From: Trileptium ribeirensis
Lineage: Eukaryota > Nematoda > Enoplea > Enoplida > Thoracostomopsidae
DNA: 64,000 nt
Assembly: GCA_030248225.1 (NCBI GenBank)
Contig: JASANE010012322.1
Location: forward strand, 25,040-89,039
Direction: 5' to 3'
This document shows positions 48,391 through 58,990 of the stretch, piece by piece. The notes under the pieces are model-generated. The model was not told the DNA's origin, searched no databases, and saw only the letters and a list, made by a program, of their open reading frames with translations. Each line of letters begins with the position of its first letter. The first letter of the stretch is position 1. The position numbers and the translations under genes were made by a program.

Positions 48391-48872
48391 GTTCTAGATA
48401 CCAGAAAATGCCGATTTGGGTATGGTTCGCCAGAGACCTTAAGCTTTACAGTCATAATATATACGTGCTGCTAATAACCCATAATGTAAATTCATGTATT
48501 TTAAGGTGCCTATTTCATTTTGTAACACAAGCGGTAGCCTATGTGTAACGCACGTGTTTGAAATCTTACGCTGACTATGGTCACCATTGCTTCTACCTTT
48601 GCTCAATATAACGAATTTACAAATACGCACAGAAATAAAAGAAGATAGTTCTCGAAAATTTTTGTGAATGGAAATGTACTGCTGCTGATATTTGTATATG
48701 TTCGCAATTTTATTTTATTTTCCTCTGGTAGCTGTATAATCAGCTCGCACTGAAGTAAATTTTTACATGGGCTCGTCTTGTAAGAGTGAAGGTTTCATGT
48801 TAACAATTTTTTGATTGTTTCATTGGCACAAGATTAAATTTTCATCGTATATATAGCTAACAGATGTTTTAG
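48391..48872 (+). other. Sequence upstream of the SLC6 coding start
   Basis: No upstream coding exon was recognised. The sequence just before the ATG (ACAGATGTTTTAG|GTT) looks like a splice acceptor, so a non-coding first exon farther upstream is likely and the promoter may not be here. Confidence 0.4.
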
Positions 48873-48875
48873 GTT

Positions 48876-49377
48876 ATGTCAGGTAAAATACCGTATATGA
48901 ATGACCCAGATAAAGATAAAGATCCAAAGCCACCACCTTACTCATTACCTCCCAAGTCACCGTCAAAGCCATCGCTAGTAAAGCGGCGCGATGACTCACA
49001 AAAAGATTTGCTTGGAGCAGATAATGCGACTGGAAAAACACCTAGACTGTATCCGTCAACCCAGTCTATTGAAAATGACGGTGGCGGTATTCAATCAGCA
49101 ATAGCTACCACGCCAAAACGTGTTAAAGGCTCGGTTGAGTTCACTGCATCTGCGCTCACTATTGGCGAAAACGGCGAAATCATACCGTCAGTTGTAGATT
49201 TGGGCAAGGTTGACGAAGAAGACGGAACTGGAAAAGAGGGCGACGCAGACGCAGCCAGTGCCGGCGATCGGGATGGATGGGATAATAAAGTACAATTTCT
49301 GCTCTCCGTCATCGGATACGCGGTTGGACTGGGCAATATATGGCGCTTTCCCTATCTGTGCCAACAGAATGGTGGAG
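48876..49377 (+). CDS. SLC6 (amino-acid transporter subgroup) N-terminal tail and TM1 exon
   Basis: The gene encodes a sodium-coupled transporter of the SLC6 family, closest by eye to the SLC6A15/17/18/19/20 group of neutral amino-acid carriers; it acts in the plasma or vesicle membrane. The ATG at 48876 is the first in frame after a putative acceptor (AG at 48871-48872). Residues 1-135 are a long polar cytosolic tail with a PPPY motif (19-22), Pro/Ser-rich sequence and an acidic stretch (113-128). Residues 134-138 are GWDNK. TM1 follows, with the family signature [13 protein letters not shown] (151-163), which holds the unwound sodium/substrate region. The exon ends inside the NGGG codon run at a GTAAGA donor (phase 1). 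The tail is longer than in typical family members. The 12-TM fold is only partly present in the window. Confidence 0.93.
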
Positions 49378-49439
49378 GTAAGACCGATTGTAATATATGT
49401 ATGGGTTTAGCTTGAGTCAAACGGAATTGGTGATTGTAA

Positions 49440-49965
49440 TGCGTAAATATAGTTAATCGACCTCTATCTTATTTTGTAATTGCCGATGTCGAATCGCAAA
49501 CCGTTGTCACGAAAAAATGCGGAAATCAGTCGGTTTTTCGGTAGCCGAAAATAGGCAAAAGAAATTGTGGTTTGCTCTCGAACCGAATTTGGGAGATTAT
49601 ATATATTTCAAATTTGCAGAAAATCGTTTCCCTAATGCCTATCAAGCTTGCATTTAGATTATTTAGTGTTTGCCAGCAAATTTAATGTAATAGTGACATC
49701 ATAATTGGAACCTACAGTTAAGCTCTTGGTATTCTTGAAGAAATTCAGCTTGATTCAAGTTCAACACATTTGCATTCTTAAAAATTTCGTTAATTTTATT
49801 CCAATTTTCGCGATCGCAAAATGTCTTAATTTCAACCGCAACATCAGCATGTACGCTAATAGTTTTGAATCGAATTTCAGTTGACCAAAACACGTTCTGT
49901 TAAAAAATTTTATGTAAAATTACAAAATTTGGTGATGGTGGAGTAACCTTAAGTTTACTCGCGCG
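49440..49965. mobile_element. Harbinger-like MITE family M1, copy 2 (in SLC6 intron)
   Basis: The right end matches M1 copy 1 well (AAGTTTACTCGCGCG). The left end TGCGTAAATATAGTTAATCG is more decayed, but TATCTTATTTTGTAA and CGATGTCGAATC follow as in copy 1. TAA flanks at 49437-49439 and 49966-49968. It begins only about 60 bp after the splice donor of the TM1 exon. Confidence 0.6.
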
Positions 49966-49968
49966 TAA

Positions 49969-52176
49969 TATTAGGATAGTTAGATATTTTTTTAGTTATT
50001 AAATGCGTTCTAAGTCATTTAGTTGACCGTCGTATTTATATATATATATATACATGTTTGTGTATGTAACTGCTTCAACAGTGTTTCAACATTTTATAGT
50101 CAGCGTTGAATAACATTCTCTTATATAATTCCAAATAGGATAACCCAAACATTGTTTGTATGATTGTTGGTTATAAGTACTACGTTATGGTCAGTTAAAA
50201 CGGCTAAGGGCAGTTTACGGTGATGTGCAGTCCTTGCCGCTGAATGACCAGGCGTTCATCAATCACATAAGCTTTCAAATATTTCATATTGTTGATGGTG
50301 CTTGGCTCTAGTAATTTTTATGGTTACAAATTATTACTAAAAGGTAATACGATTTCGAGGTGAGGACAAACATTTTATAAATGCATAATTATTAGTGATG
50401 AGCAGGGATATGATTTGCAATATCCGAATAAAGTAGTAGGATATATTGTATATCCAGATTATCCGGATATGTACTACCATATCCTAATTTTGCAAGATGA
50501 AACCCGAATGCCAACTTGGAAATTTAATCCAAAACGCCGGAACTACCTTAATTCGACAAGAAAGAGCGAATTTTGATTGTCTGAAGGTGGTTGTTCAAAT
50601 AATGTAAAAATTTTCAGGAAAATATGCAACGTCGTAGGGTTGTAGTATCTTCAAAATCTGGTTAGTCTCAGAATTTTCAAGATGTTATTAAAATTTTGAT
50701 TTGAGCAAACAGCCACATACTCTTCAATACTTCTCCTAGCAGAATTTTGAATTTTTTTCTACCATAATATTTTTTAAATCAAAGTACCGAAACCGCTAAA
50801 CATGACCAAAATAGTTAGTACCAACTTATTAAAAAGGCTCGATAGTCAATCGTGAGATACATGCATGACCAGATTTCTAACCTGGAATTTTGACGTTTAT
50901 AACGTTTATTGTATGTTTTCCTCATTTAATCCACTAGTCCATATCACAAGATGTAATATCAGAAGTCAAGTGCAGAAATAACATGAACCAGGTAAAATTC
51001 CTTTGAAAAATAAAAAAGTGCATAAGTAGCATGTCTTATTTTACATATATGCACAACAGTTTGACCAAAAAGCACCGTATCACAAATTTGCTTATATACA
51101 ATGAGAAAACGAGATAAAACAATAATTTCAGTTTAAGACGAAAAATTTGGCTTTCTAACTGGCTTCCTGATAGGGTCAAATTCCTTTCGTCTAATCAGCT
51201 TTAGGCAAATTCATATATATGTATATACTAAAGTTGGCAGTCTTAATCTACATTATGACAAAGCAGGGCCAAAAACTTAGGTAGCATAGAAACTTCTCTG
51301 TATGCTGTCTGACTTCTCCAAAGTGGGGGAGGACCCTGACATTTTTTCGTGTCGCTGGCAAAATTTTGTTCCCCCGCCATAAAACCCCATGGCAAAATTT
51401 TTGGCTTCAACCGGTAAAAACATCCCCAGATGACATAAAAAAATTACACATTTTTCTACAAAACTTCCTTTATGATGTTAAAAATTTGACTTATTTCAGC
51501 AAGAAACTGTTGAAAAGATGGCTTTAACCTCAATTTTTGCAATTTTATGTTTTACCTCAAGTTGGCCATTTTAGCTGAAAAATATCAATTTTGAAAATTA
51601 TTAATTTTCGACTCGCCAGTTCAAGCCAGGGGTGGCAGTTCACGCCCCTAGAAGACCCCAGTTCCGAACAGGGGCCCCGGTTTATGCCTCCTCAAAAAAT
51701 TTTAAGGAATAGAGAAGCCGGTACAGTGTCTTTTCGGTAGCCTGGATTATCAAGGGTTTATGGCTTCTTGCCGATTACCACAATGCAACTACTGTTTACA
51801 AGCTGCAACGCCACCATATGCGGATAGGTCGACGTGGCGGATAACGATCTGATATTAAATCATATACAGATATATCTTTACCTATCAGTACACAATACAG
51901 ACGCGAGGCATTAACCTCTTATTCCCTATGTCGCAACAGCGGTATATACGTTTTGTAAATGGATATGACCACAGTTAATTATTATTGCAAACGGTGTTTA
52001 GTGGCATAGCAGTCAACGTAAGATTGTAATTATTGAGTTTATATACTTGGATTTGTTTATTCTGGGCTCATTTTTACCTTTTACAACGGGCCTGAACTGA
52101 CCAACAGAATTGCAAACCAGATTTCGTCACATAGCTAGACAAGAATATAAGTCGTAAATACGTTGTCATTTATTTA
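49969..52176 (+). other. SLC6 intron sequence with decayed repeats
   Basis: No exon seen. 50400-50490 has clustered inverted GGATAT/ATATCC words (short MITE-like). 51310-51690 is a decayed dispersed sequence (CACGCCCCT, CCGAACAGGGGCC) that resembles 60195-60540 in layout: CCC-GAT-ACATAAAA, later a CGCC-AGTT-A step and a terminal accepting-type word. The remainder is AT-rich. Confidence 0.4.
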
Positions 52177-54520
52177 TCAGAACGTAGCAGAGATTGTGTG
52201 TTGCAGGGGTGAAATCTTTTAAATTCTGTCTGTGTGTGTGTGTGTGATCGGCCATAACTCGAGACGCCTGAACCAATTTTCATGATCGTGGGCTCATTCG
52301 TTCGAACCGCCATAGATTTGGGGTCAGGGGTTAAAATGTGGGTTTTTGCCCCATTTTAGTACCCTTCACGGAAGCAAGGTTATTTTTATTATAATTTTCG
52401 ATTTTTTTCTCTGGATGGTTTTATTCCATAGTAAAATTATAAATGCCGATGCCTCTTTTTTGTTTTTCGATTAAGGCGCCGGTTCTGCATTTATAGGGTT
52501 TGAGGTACGGGGGTATGGCGCCCCAATGGTTCTTCGACCCAAAATTTAAAAATTTGTTCTGACGTCTTCGGTGGCTGATAAGTTTTACCTGGGGTTTTCG
52601 AGTATGGGAAACTCATTGCCCATGCTGGTTTTGCTCTGTGACCCAGAATTCCATTGATACGGGGGTATGACACCCCATGGTCGGGGACAGAGGTCAAAAT
52701 GAGGGTTTTCACATCATTTTAGTATCTTTCCCGGAAGCAAGGTTATTTTCATCTTAACTTGCGAATTTTTTTCTCTGGATGGTTTTATTTCATAGTAAAA
52801 TAATAAATGCCGATGCATCTTTTTTGTTTTTCGACTAAGGCTCCGGTTCTGGAGTTATGGGGTTTGAGGTATGGCACCCTCATGGTTCCTCGACCCAAAC
52901 TTCGAAAATTTGTCCTGTCTTCCTGGGGGGCTGAAAAGTTTTACTTGGGGGTTTTCTGGCAAGGCAAACCCATTGCCGGTGTTGGTTTTACTCTACGGCC
53001 CATGGCTACGGGTTATAGCGCCCCCTCGACCCAAAATTCGAAAATTTGTTCTGACGTCTTGGGCGGCTAAAAAGTTTTATTTGGGGGTTTTCGGGCATGA
53101 GAAACTCATTGCCGGTGTTGGTTTTACTCTACGGCTCATGGCTACGGTGGTATGGCGCCCCCATGGTTCGGGTTCAGAGGTCAAAATGAGGATTTTTCAC
53201 CACATTTTAGTACCCTTCATGGAAGCAAGGTTATTTTTATCCTAACTTTTCAATTTTTTTCTCTGGTTTGTTTTATTTCATAGTAAAATAATAAATGCGG
53301 ATGCCCTTTTTTTGTTTTTCGATTAATGCTCCTGTTCTAGAGTGATGGGGTTCGAAGTATGGCACCCTCGTCGTTCCTCGACCCAAAATTCAAAAATTTG
53401 TTCTGCCGTCCTGGGCGGCTGAGAAGTCTTACTTGGGGGTTTTCGGGCATGGGAAACTCATTGCTGGTGCTGGTTTTACACTGCAGCCCATGGGTATGGC
53501 GCCCCCATGGTTCGGGTTCAGAGGTCAAAATGAGAGGTTTTCACCCTATTTTAGTACCCTTCACGGAACCGTATTTTAGTACCCTTCACGGAACCGTATT
53601 TTAGTACCGTTCACGGAAGCAAGGTTATTTTTATCTTAACTTTCCAATTTTTTTCTCTGGTTTGTTTGTTTTATTTCATAGAAATGCCGATACCTCTTTT
53701 TTGTTTTTCGATTAAGGCTCCGATTCTGGAGTTATGCGGTTTGAGGTATGGCACCCTCGTGGTTCCTCCACCCAAAATTCGAAAATTTGTTCTGACATCC
53801 TGGGCGGCTGAAAAGTTTTACTTGGGGGCTTTTGGGCATGGCAAACTCATTGCTGCTGCTAATTTTGCTCCACGATCCGCGGTTCCATGGGTGCCGGGGT
53901 ATGGTGCCCCATGGTTCGGGGTCAGAGGGCAAAATGAGGTTATTTTACCCACTTTAGTGCCCTTTACGGAAGCAAGGTTATTTTTATTTTATCTTTCCAA
54001 TTTTTTATGGTATGTTTTATTTCATAGTAAAATGATAAATGCCGAGACCTCTTTTTTTGTTTTTCGATTTAGGCTCCGGTTCTAGAGTTATGGGGTTTGA
54101 GGCATCGCACCCTCGTGGTTCCTCGACCCAAAATTCGAAAATTTGTTCTGATGTCCTGGGCGGCTGAAAAGTTTTACTTGGGGGTTTCGGGCATGGCAAA
54201 CTCATTGCTGCTGTTGCTTTTGCTCTGCGATCCATGGTTCTATAGATACGGACGGGGGTATGGCGCTGCCATGGTTCATCAACTAAAAATTCCTAATTTT
54301 ACTGTTATGTCCTGTTACGTTGCTGATAGTTTGCACTTGGAGGTTTTGGGACATGGGACACTTATTGCCGGTGTTAGTTTTGTTTTAACTTGTGCGGTAT
54401 TGTGTGATATCCACATATAGCATATCGATGTATGCTATCGAGAGCTCATTGGCTGTGTACACAAAAGGCGTAGGTATGCTTATGTTTCATAACGTTCTGC
54501 AATCTCGATAGAGTTACTAG
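52177..54520 (+). mobile_element. Helentron-like family H1, copy 3 (full length, 2344 bp)
   Basis: The 5' end is TCAGAACGTAGCAGAGATTG and the 3' end ATCTCGATAGAGTTACTAG followed by T. The subterminal inverted partner of the 5' end (GTTTCATAACGTTCTG) lies about 21 bp before the 3' end, an asymmetric inverted repeat as in Helentron-type elements. The interior is about five ~360-490-bp tandem units with the landmark TTTTTTGTTTTTCGATTAAG (near 52458, 52821, 53316, 53698 and 54053); short frames of about 60-139 codons are repeat by-products. The element ends 6 bp before the acceptor AG of the next SLC6 exon. Confidence 0.85.
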
Positions 54521-54526
54521 TTATAG

Positions 54527-54630
54527 GTGCATTTTTGATACCGTACTGCATAATGATGTTCATCGAAGGCATGCCAGTTTTTCTTATCGAAATGGGAATT
54601 GGACAGCGTCTGCGTACTGGATCTATAGGC
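54527..54630 (+). CDS. SLC6 exon encoding TM2 (104 nt)
   Basis: This exon is too short for a plain open-frame scan but clear from family homology. After the acceptor TTATAG it adds two bases to the split Gly codon and reads AFLIPYCIMMFIEGMPVFLI then EMGIGQRLRTGSIG. The AF-IPY, EG-P-FL-E and GQR-R-GSIG positions are SLC6 hallmarks of TM2 and the loop after it. It ends at a GTTAGT donor in phase 0. The pyrimidine tract before the acceptor is poor because a Helentron-like element ends at 54520. The predicted join to the TM1 exon restores NGGGAF without a frame change. Confidence 0.92.
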
Positions 54631-55745
54631 GTTAGTTATTTTTCATTATTGGTAATTTCGAAATAAGGTCTAAGTTTTTCGTAGACGAATTTTATTGTTT
54701 TGAACTTTTATTCATATTTTCTCAAGGTTGATGCAACTTCAGTTCATTCGCAGCTGCACTGATAGTTGTCTCAGAACAATGTCTCTTATCAGAACCTAGC
54801 TTCTATAAACCGGTGGCTTCCTCGCTTTTCGTCCCACCATCTAGCACGGCCTCCCGATTTGACCACATTGTGAATTTCGAATCTGGGTAGCTCCCGACTT
54901 ATGCCTCCTGTCCGTCAGGTTCTGTGCAGAAGCCAGGGACAGAGACCAATATAAATATCTAGTTAAAAACCTTTTGTTATAATGTTCAAATGACTGGATG
55001 AGTGAGAGCATCACGCAAGCAGCAATAATATTATACGAACACGTTGATCATACCTAAGACTTCGCAATTTCCTCAGAGGCATTCTGGAAACTGTTTTTCT
55101 ATAGCGATTGAAGGAAGCCGATGAGACCTCGAAAATTGATGCAGAAGATAAACTAGCGTTTTGAAATTACCTATGAATGTGCGGCACCGCGATCCTCACC
55201 TACGTTTGAACTTTTAGTTGTATTATGTACTGTCGATTATCGAAACGTACGTGTTTATAGCTTGTTTTTAATAAAATTGTCAAATTTCTTAAAATTCGTT
55301 CTGAAACTATAATTTGTAAAGCTTTATTTTGACTGTAATTCTGATTGCATAACCAACGCCAACTCATTGAACTAATGAATTCTGTTTGTGATATATAGCT
55401 TATTAAAGTATAATTTCACGGTGAGGTCTATGCGAGCGTTATCCGAGCGTCAACCAAGAACCGTAATTGAAAGTTTTTGGTTCGACTTTGTTTCTCTAAT
55501 CAATGGATGGATCTAGTCTTAATGAAGCTTAATGCTAAAATGCAAATTTGTTGACACGTTTTGGTATTAACATAGTTTTAAGTTGTAGCAAGGAAGGGTA
55601 AAGGGATAACTAAATGCACAGTTTCAAAAAAGAAATAGTTATGCTTTGATTCTAGCAATTAGTTGGTAGGATGAACATTTTATTTGTCTATATTGTATGT
55701 TGTAGTTGTTTAGTACACGATACAGGCGGTGTAATTAGGCTTCAG
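54631..55745 (+). other. SLC6 intron between TM2 and TM3 exons
   Basis: AT-rich intron with no gene. A GC-richer patch at 54790-54960 (CCTCGCTTTTCGTCCCACC, CAGAAGCCAGGGAC) carries no recognised frame. The intron ends with the acceptor GTAATTAGGCTTCAG. Confidence 0.5.
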
Positions 55746-55892
55746 GTCTGGACTCATATCCATCCGTATCTCGGCGGTGTTGGCATTTCTTCTGCAATTG
55801 TGTCTTTCCTGGTTGCCTTGTATTATAATGTGATCATAACGTGGTGCCTTTTCTATCTCGCGCACAGTGTGCTGATCCCACTACCTTGGAAG
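55746..55892 (+). CDS. SLC6 exon encoding TM3 (147 nt)
   Basis: Phase 0 at both ends, 49 codons, GTAAGT donor. The peptide begins VWTHIHPYLGGVGISSAIVS and continues through FLVALYYNVIITWCLFYL to PLPWK. The order VW..I.P.L.G.G...S..VS...LYYN.I..W...YL...PLPW is diagnostic of SLC6 TM3 and the start of extracellular loop 2. LYYN lies in the substrate-pocket helix. The VW-HIHPYL wording is nearer the SLC6A15-A20 group than monoamine or GABA carriers. The open frame continues 11 codons upstream by chance; the SIG|VWT junction with the TM2 exon fixes the true start. Confidence 0.95.
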
Positions 55893-56754
55893 GTAAGTTT
55901 AAATTTTAATATATTTTCTACATAATATTTTTTTAAGTTTTAATATTCTTAAATATTGTATGGCAGCGATAAAACGATGTACATAAAATGGCCAGTAAAG
56001 GCATTTTGCGTTAAATAGCAAGCTATCACATTACTGAAGAAGTCCTTGTTTTGTCTCATGAATATTGATGCGTGGCAACTGAGTGCTAAATTTTCGTATT
56101 CTGGGTTTAGTGAATATCATTTTGCTTTATAAAAAGCATTTTTTCAGTCACCCAAAGTCCGTTAGGTTGAATAGCATGTATATAATGTCTTAGCTTCTCA
56201 GTTCAATAAAATGTCTCAGCTTTTCAGCAACTTTTTTAATTTATATAATTATTGAATTATTAAACTTAGGTTTTTCGTAGAATTTTTGTAAAAATCCGGT
56301 AAATTATTTGTGCCAACTGGAGTATTTTACGGGTAAAAAAATTGCGAAGTCGTACGAGGCGTGACGGAGGGCCGATTTGAATCATGCCAGTCTTCAACCC
56401 CTGGATTCTTATGTTGAGTCGTTCACACGTAGAGTGTTGTGTTATATATATTTTAATACTAAAATTGAATGGTGATGGGAATATGTAAACGCAATGATTG
56501 TGACATTGAACCACGGAGAATTGAAACATGCCAGTCCTCAACTCAAGCATTTTTGTGTGTACTCGTTCACACGTTGGGTATTGTTTTATATGATAATATT
56601 AAATTTGAATGGTAATGGGAATATTATAAACGCAGTGATTTTGACATTCTTTTTTAGCAAGCTAGTGCAAATTTCATCGGGAATTGCAGATTTTTCAAGA
56701 TTAATTATGACCATGCCTGAATTCGAAATCAGCCAAAATTATTTTTGCGCGTAA
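55893..56754 (+). other. SLC6 intron with a ~145-bp tandem duplication
   Basis: 56360-56505 and 56506-56652 are two related units: CATGCCAGTC-TCAAC, then TCGTTCACACGT, GAATGGT-ATGGGAATAT, AAACGCA-TGATT-TGACATT. Otherwise AT-rich, without a gene. Confidence 0.6.
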
Positions 56755-57046
56755 TGTAACGTAGAAAGAGATTGTATGTTGCAGGGGTGAAATCCTTTAA
56801 ATTCGGTCTGTGTGTGCGATCGGCTATAACTCGGGAACGACTTATATAACTATTTTTCATTATCTTGGGCTCATTCGAACTAAATAGACTATTTACCGTT
56901 TACATCCCGAGTGTTTTTTGATTTGAGGTTTGGTTTCGGGGTCAGAAGTTCAAATGAGGGTTTTTACCTCGTTATATTACCCTTCACGGAAGCAAGGTTA
57001 TTTTTGTCTTAACTTTCGAATTTTTTCTCTGGTTGGTTTTATTTCA
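56755..57046 (+). mobile_element. Helentron-like family H1, copy 4 (5' fragment)
   Basis: It begins GTAACGTAGAAAGAGATTG, carries TTGCAGGGGTGAAAT and the CGGCTATAACTCGGG block, and runs to TGGTTTTATTTCA, where a second H1 copy starts. The usual TCAGAACG tip is not intact. Only the first part of the family is present. Confidence 0.65.
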
Positions 57047-58990
57047 TCAGAGCGTAGTGTAACGTAGAGGAGATTGTGTGTTGCAGGGGTGAAATCTTTT
57101 AAATTCTGTGTGTATGTGTGTGATCCGCCATAACTCGGGAACGACTTAACCGATTTTCATGATATTGGCTCATTCGAACCGGCATAGTGATTCACCGTGC
57201 GTTTTTAGATTTGAGGTCTGGTTCCTGGTTCAGGGGTCAAAATGATGGTTTTGTTACCTTATTTTACCCCATTTTAGTACCCTTCACGGGCGCAATGATA
57301 TTTGAATTCGAGGGAAAAGTTATGAGGCAAAATGACGTCATTTTATGGTCCGTTTTTCGGGCACCCCCTCTTGTTTTTGCGACTTTTCTCAATAAGTAAA
57401 CGAGGTATCCGCAAACTAATAGGCCTATTCCATGTAGCTTTACCAGGGCTTTCCAATGATATGTAACAAGTTTTTCAACTACTTCCCAATCTGGAGTCTA
57501 TAAGGTTATAGTTGGCGCCAAAATTCATATTTGGTGGTGTCGTGGGAAATGCACCTAAATGTGTGCTTATTGTTGGTTTTCGTGTCGGATATGGAGTTTT
57601 TTGGGCCAACAAGCTGATTGCGAGTGTCAAAAATATTGTTTGGCAAATATTTTTCACACTTCTGCTTCATACTTGGTATGAAAAATGAGATTTTTCTCAA
57701 GTGTCGGTTTGAATTCTTTAACGCTCTTTTCGCGGTTAAATTAGGGTTTTATTGAATTAATATAAATTTTTAGTTCATTGTTTTTGTACTCATTGTATGA
57801 TTTATCTACTGCATACGTTGGCTATCAAAAGTGGCGGGCGTAACTATGACTCATCACTCACGGTTTATATAATGCTGCACCTGCGAACTGTGTGTTTGCT
57901 TTCTGTGTGCTTTCTACAACAGACTTGGGGGATTGTTCTCACCACTCGAATTCTGGCTCGCAAGCGAGCTTCACTAGTTTTATCTTGAATTTTTTTCTCT
58001 GGTTGGATTTATTTCGTAGAATGATAAATGTCCATTTTTAGTTTTTCGATTAAGGCTCGGGTTTTTGGAGTTATGGGGTAAGGGGTTATGGCGCACCCAT
58101 GCAAAATTCAAGCACCTCTTCCCAAAATTCAGAAATTTATTCTGACGTATTGGACGGTTGAAAAGTTTCGCTGGTGGGTTTTCGGGTATGGAGAACTCAT
58201 TGCCGGTGTTGGTTTTGTTCTGTGACCCTTGTGTACGACGGTATGGCCCCTACGGTTCGGGGTCAGAAGTTGAAGTGAGGGTTTTTACCCCGTTTTAGTA
58301 CCCTTCACGAAAGCAGTTACTCTTATTTTAACTTTCGAATTTTTTCTCCGGTTTGTTTTATTTCAGAATAAAATTATAAATGCCGATGCCTCTTTTTTGT
58401 TTTTCGCTTAAGGCTTTGGTTCTGAAGTTATGGGGTTTGAGGTATGGCACACTCGTGATTCCTGCGCCCAAAATTAGAACATTTGTTGTGACGTCCTGGG
58501 CGGCTGAAAAGTTTCACTTGGGGTTTTCGGGCATGAAAAACTAATTGCCGGTGTTAGTTTTACTCTATTGTTCTATGGGTACGGAGGTATGGCACCGCTA
58601 TGGTTCATCGACTTAAGCGGTTCGGGAGTTATGGGGTTTGAGGTATGGCAGCCTCATGGTTCTTCGATCCAAAATTCGAAAATTTGTTTTGACGTCCTGG
58701 GCGTTGCTGGTATTGATTTTGCTCTGCTATCAATTGTTCTATGAGGTCGGGGTAAGGCGCCGCTATGGTTCATCGACTTCAACGGTTTGGGATTTATGGG
58801 ATTTGAGGTATGGCACCCTCGTGGTTCCTCGACCCAAAATTCGAAAATTTTACTTGCGGGTTGTCGTGTATGGGAAACTCATTGTTGGTTATCCACATAT
58901 AGCATATCGACGTATGCTATCGAGAGCTGATTGGCTGTGCACGCAAAAGCCGTAAGTCAATACGCTATGCAATCTTGATAGAGTTACTAG
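57047..58990 (+). mobile_element. Helentron-like family H1, copy 5 (with nested element)
   Basis: The 5' end is TCAGAGCGTAGTGTAACGTA; the 3' end is ATCTTGATAGAGTTACTAG followed by T. Internal units have landmarks near 58041 and 58395. It is interrupted by a different element at 57303-57977: the host reads CACGGGCGCAATGATATT | TTTTATCTTGA when that is removed. It lies in the long intron between the TM3 exon and the next SLC6 exon. Confidence 0.8.
57303..57977 (+). mobile_element. Helentron-like family H3 (675 bp), nested in H1
   Basis: The 5' end is TGAATTCGAGGG; its inverted partner CTCGAATTC is at 57945-57953, 24 bp inside the 3' end. A perfect 6-bp-stem hairpin GCTCGCAAGCGAGC at 57956-57969 precedes the terminal CACTAG, followed by T. 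Both flanking bases are T. Asymmetric inverted repeat, 3' hairpin, CTAG end and a T-T target fit a Helentron/Helitron2-type non-autonomous element very well. Minus-strand frames (about 60-64 codons at 57475-57700) are not a recognised protein. Confidence 0.88.
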
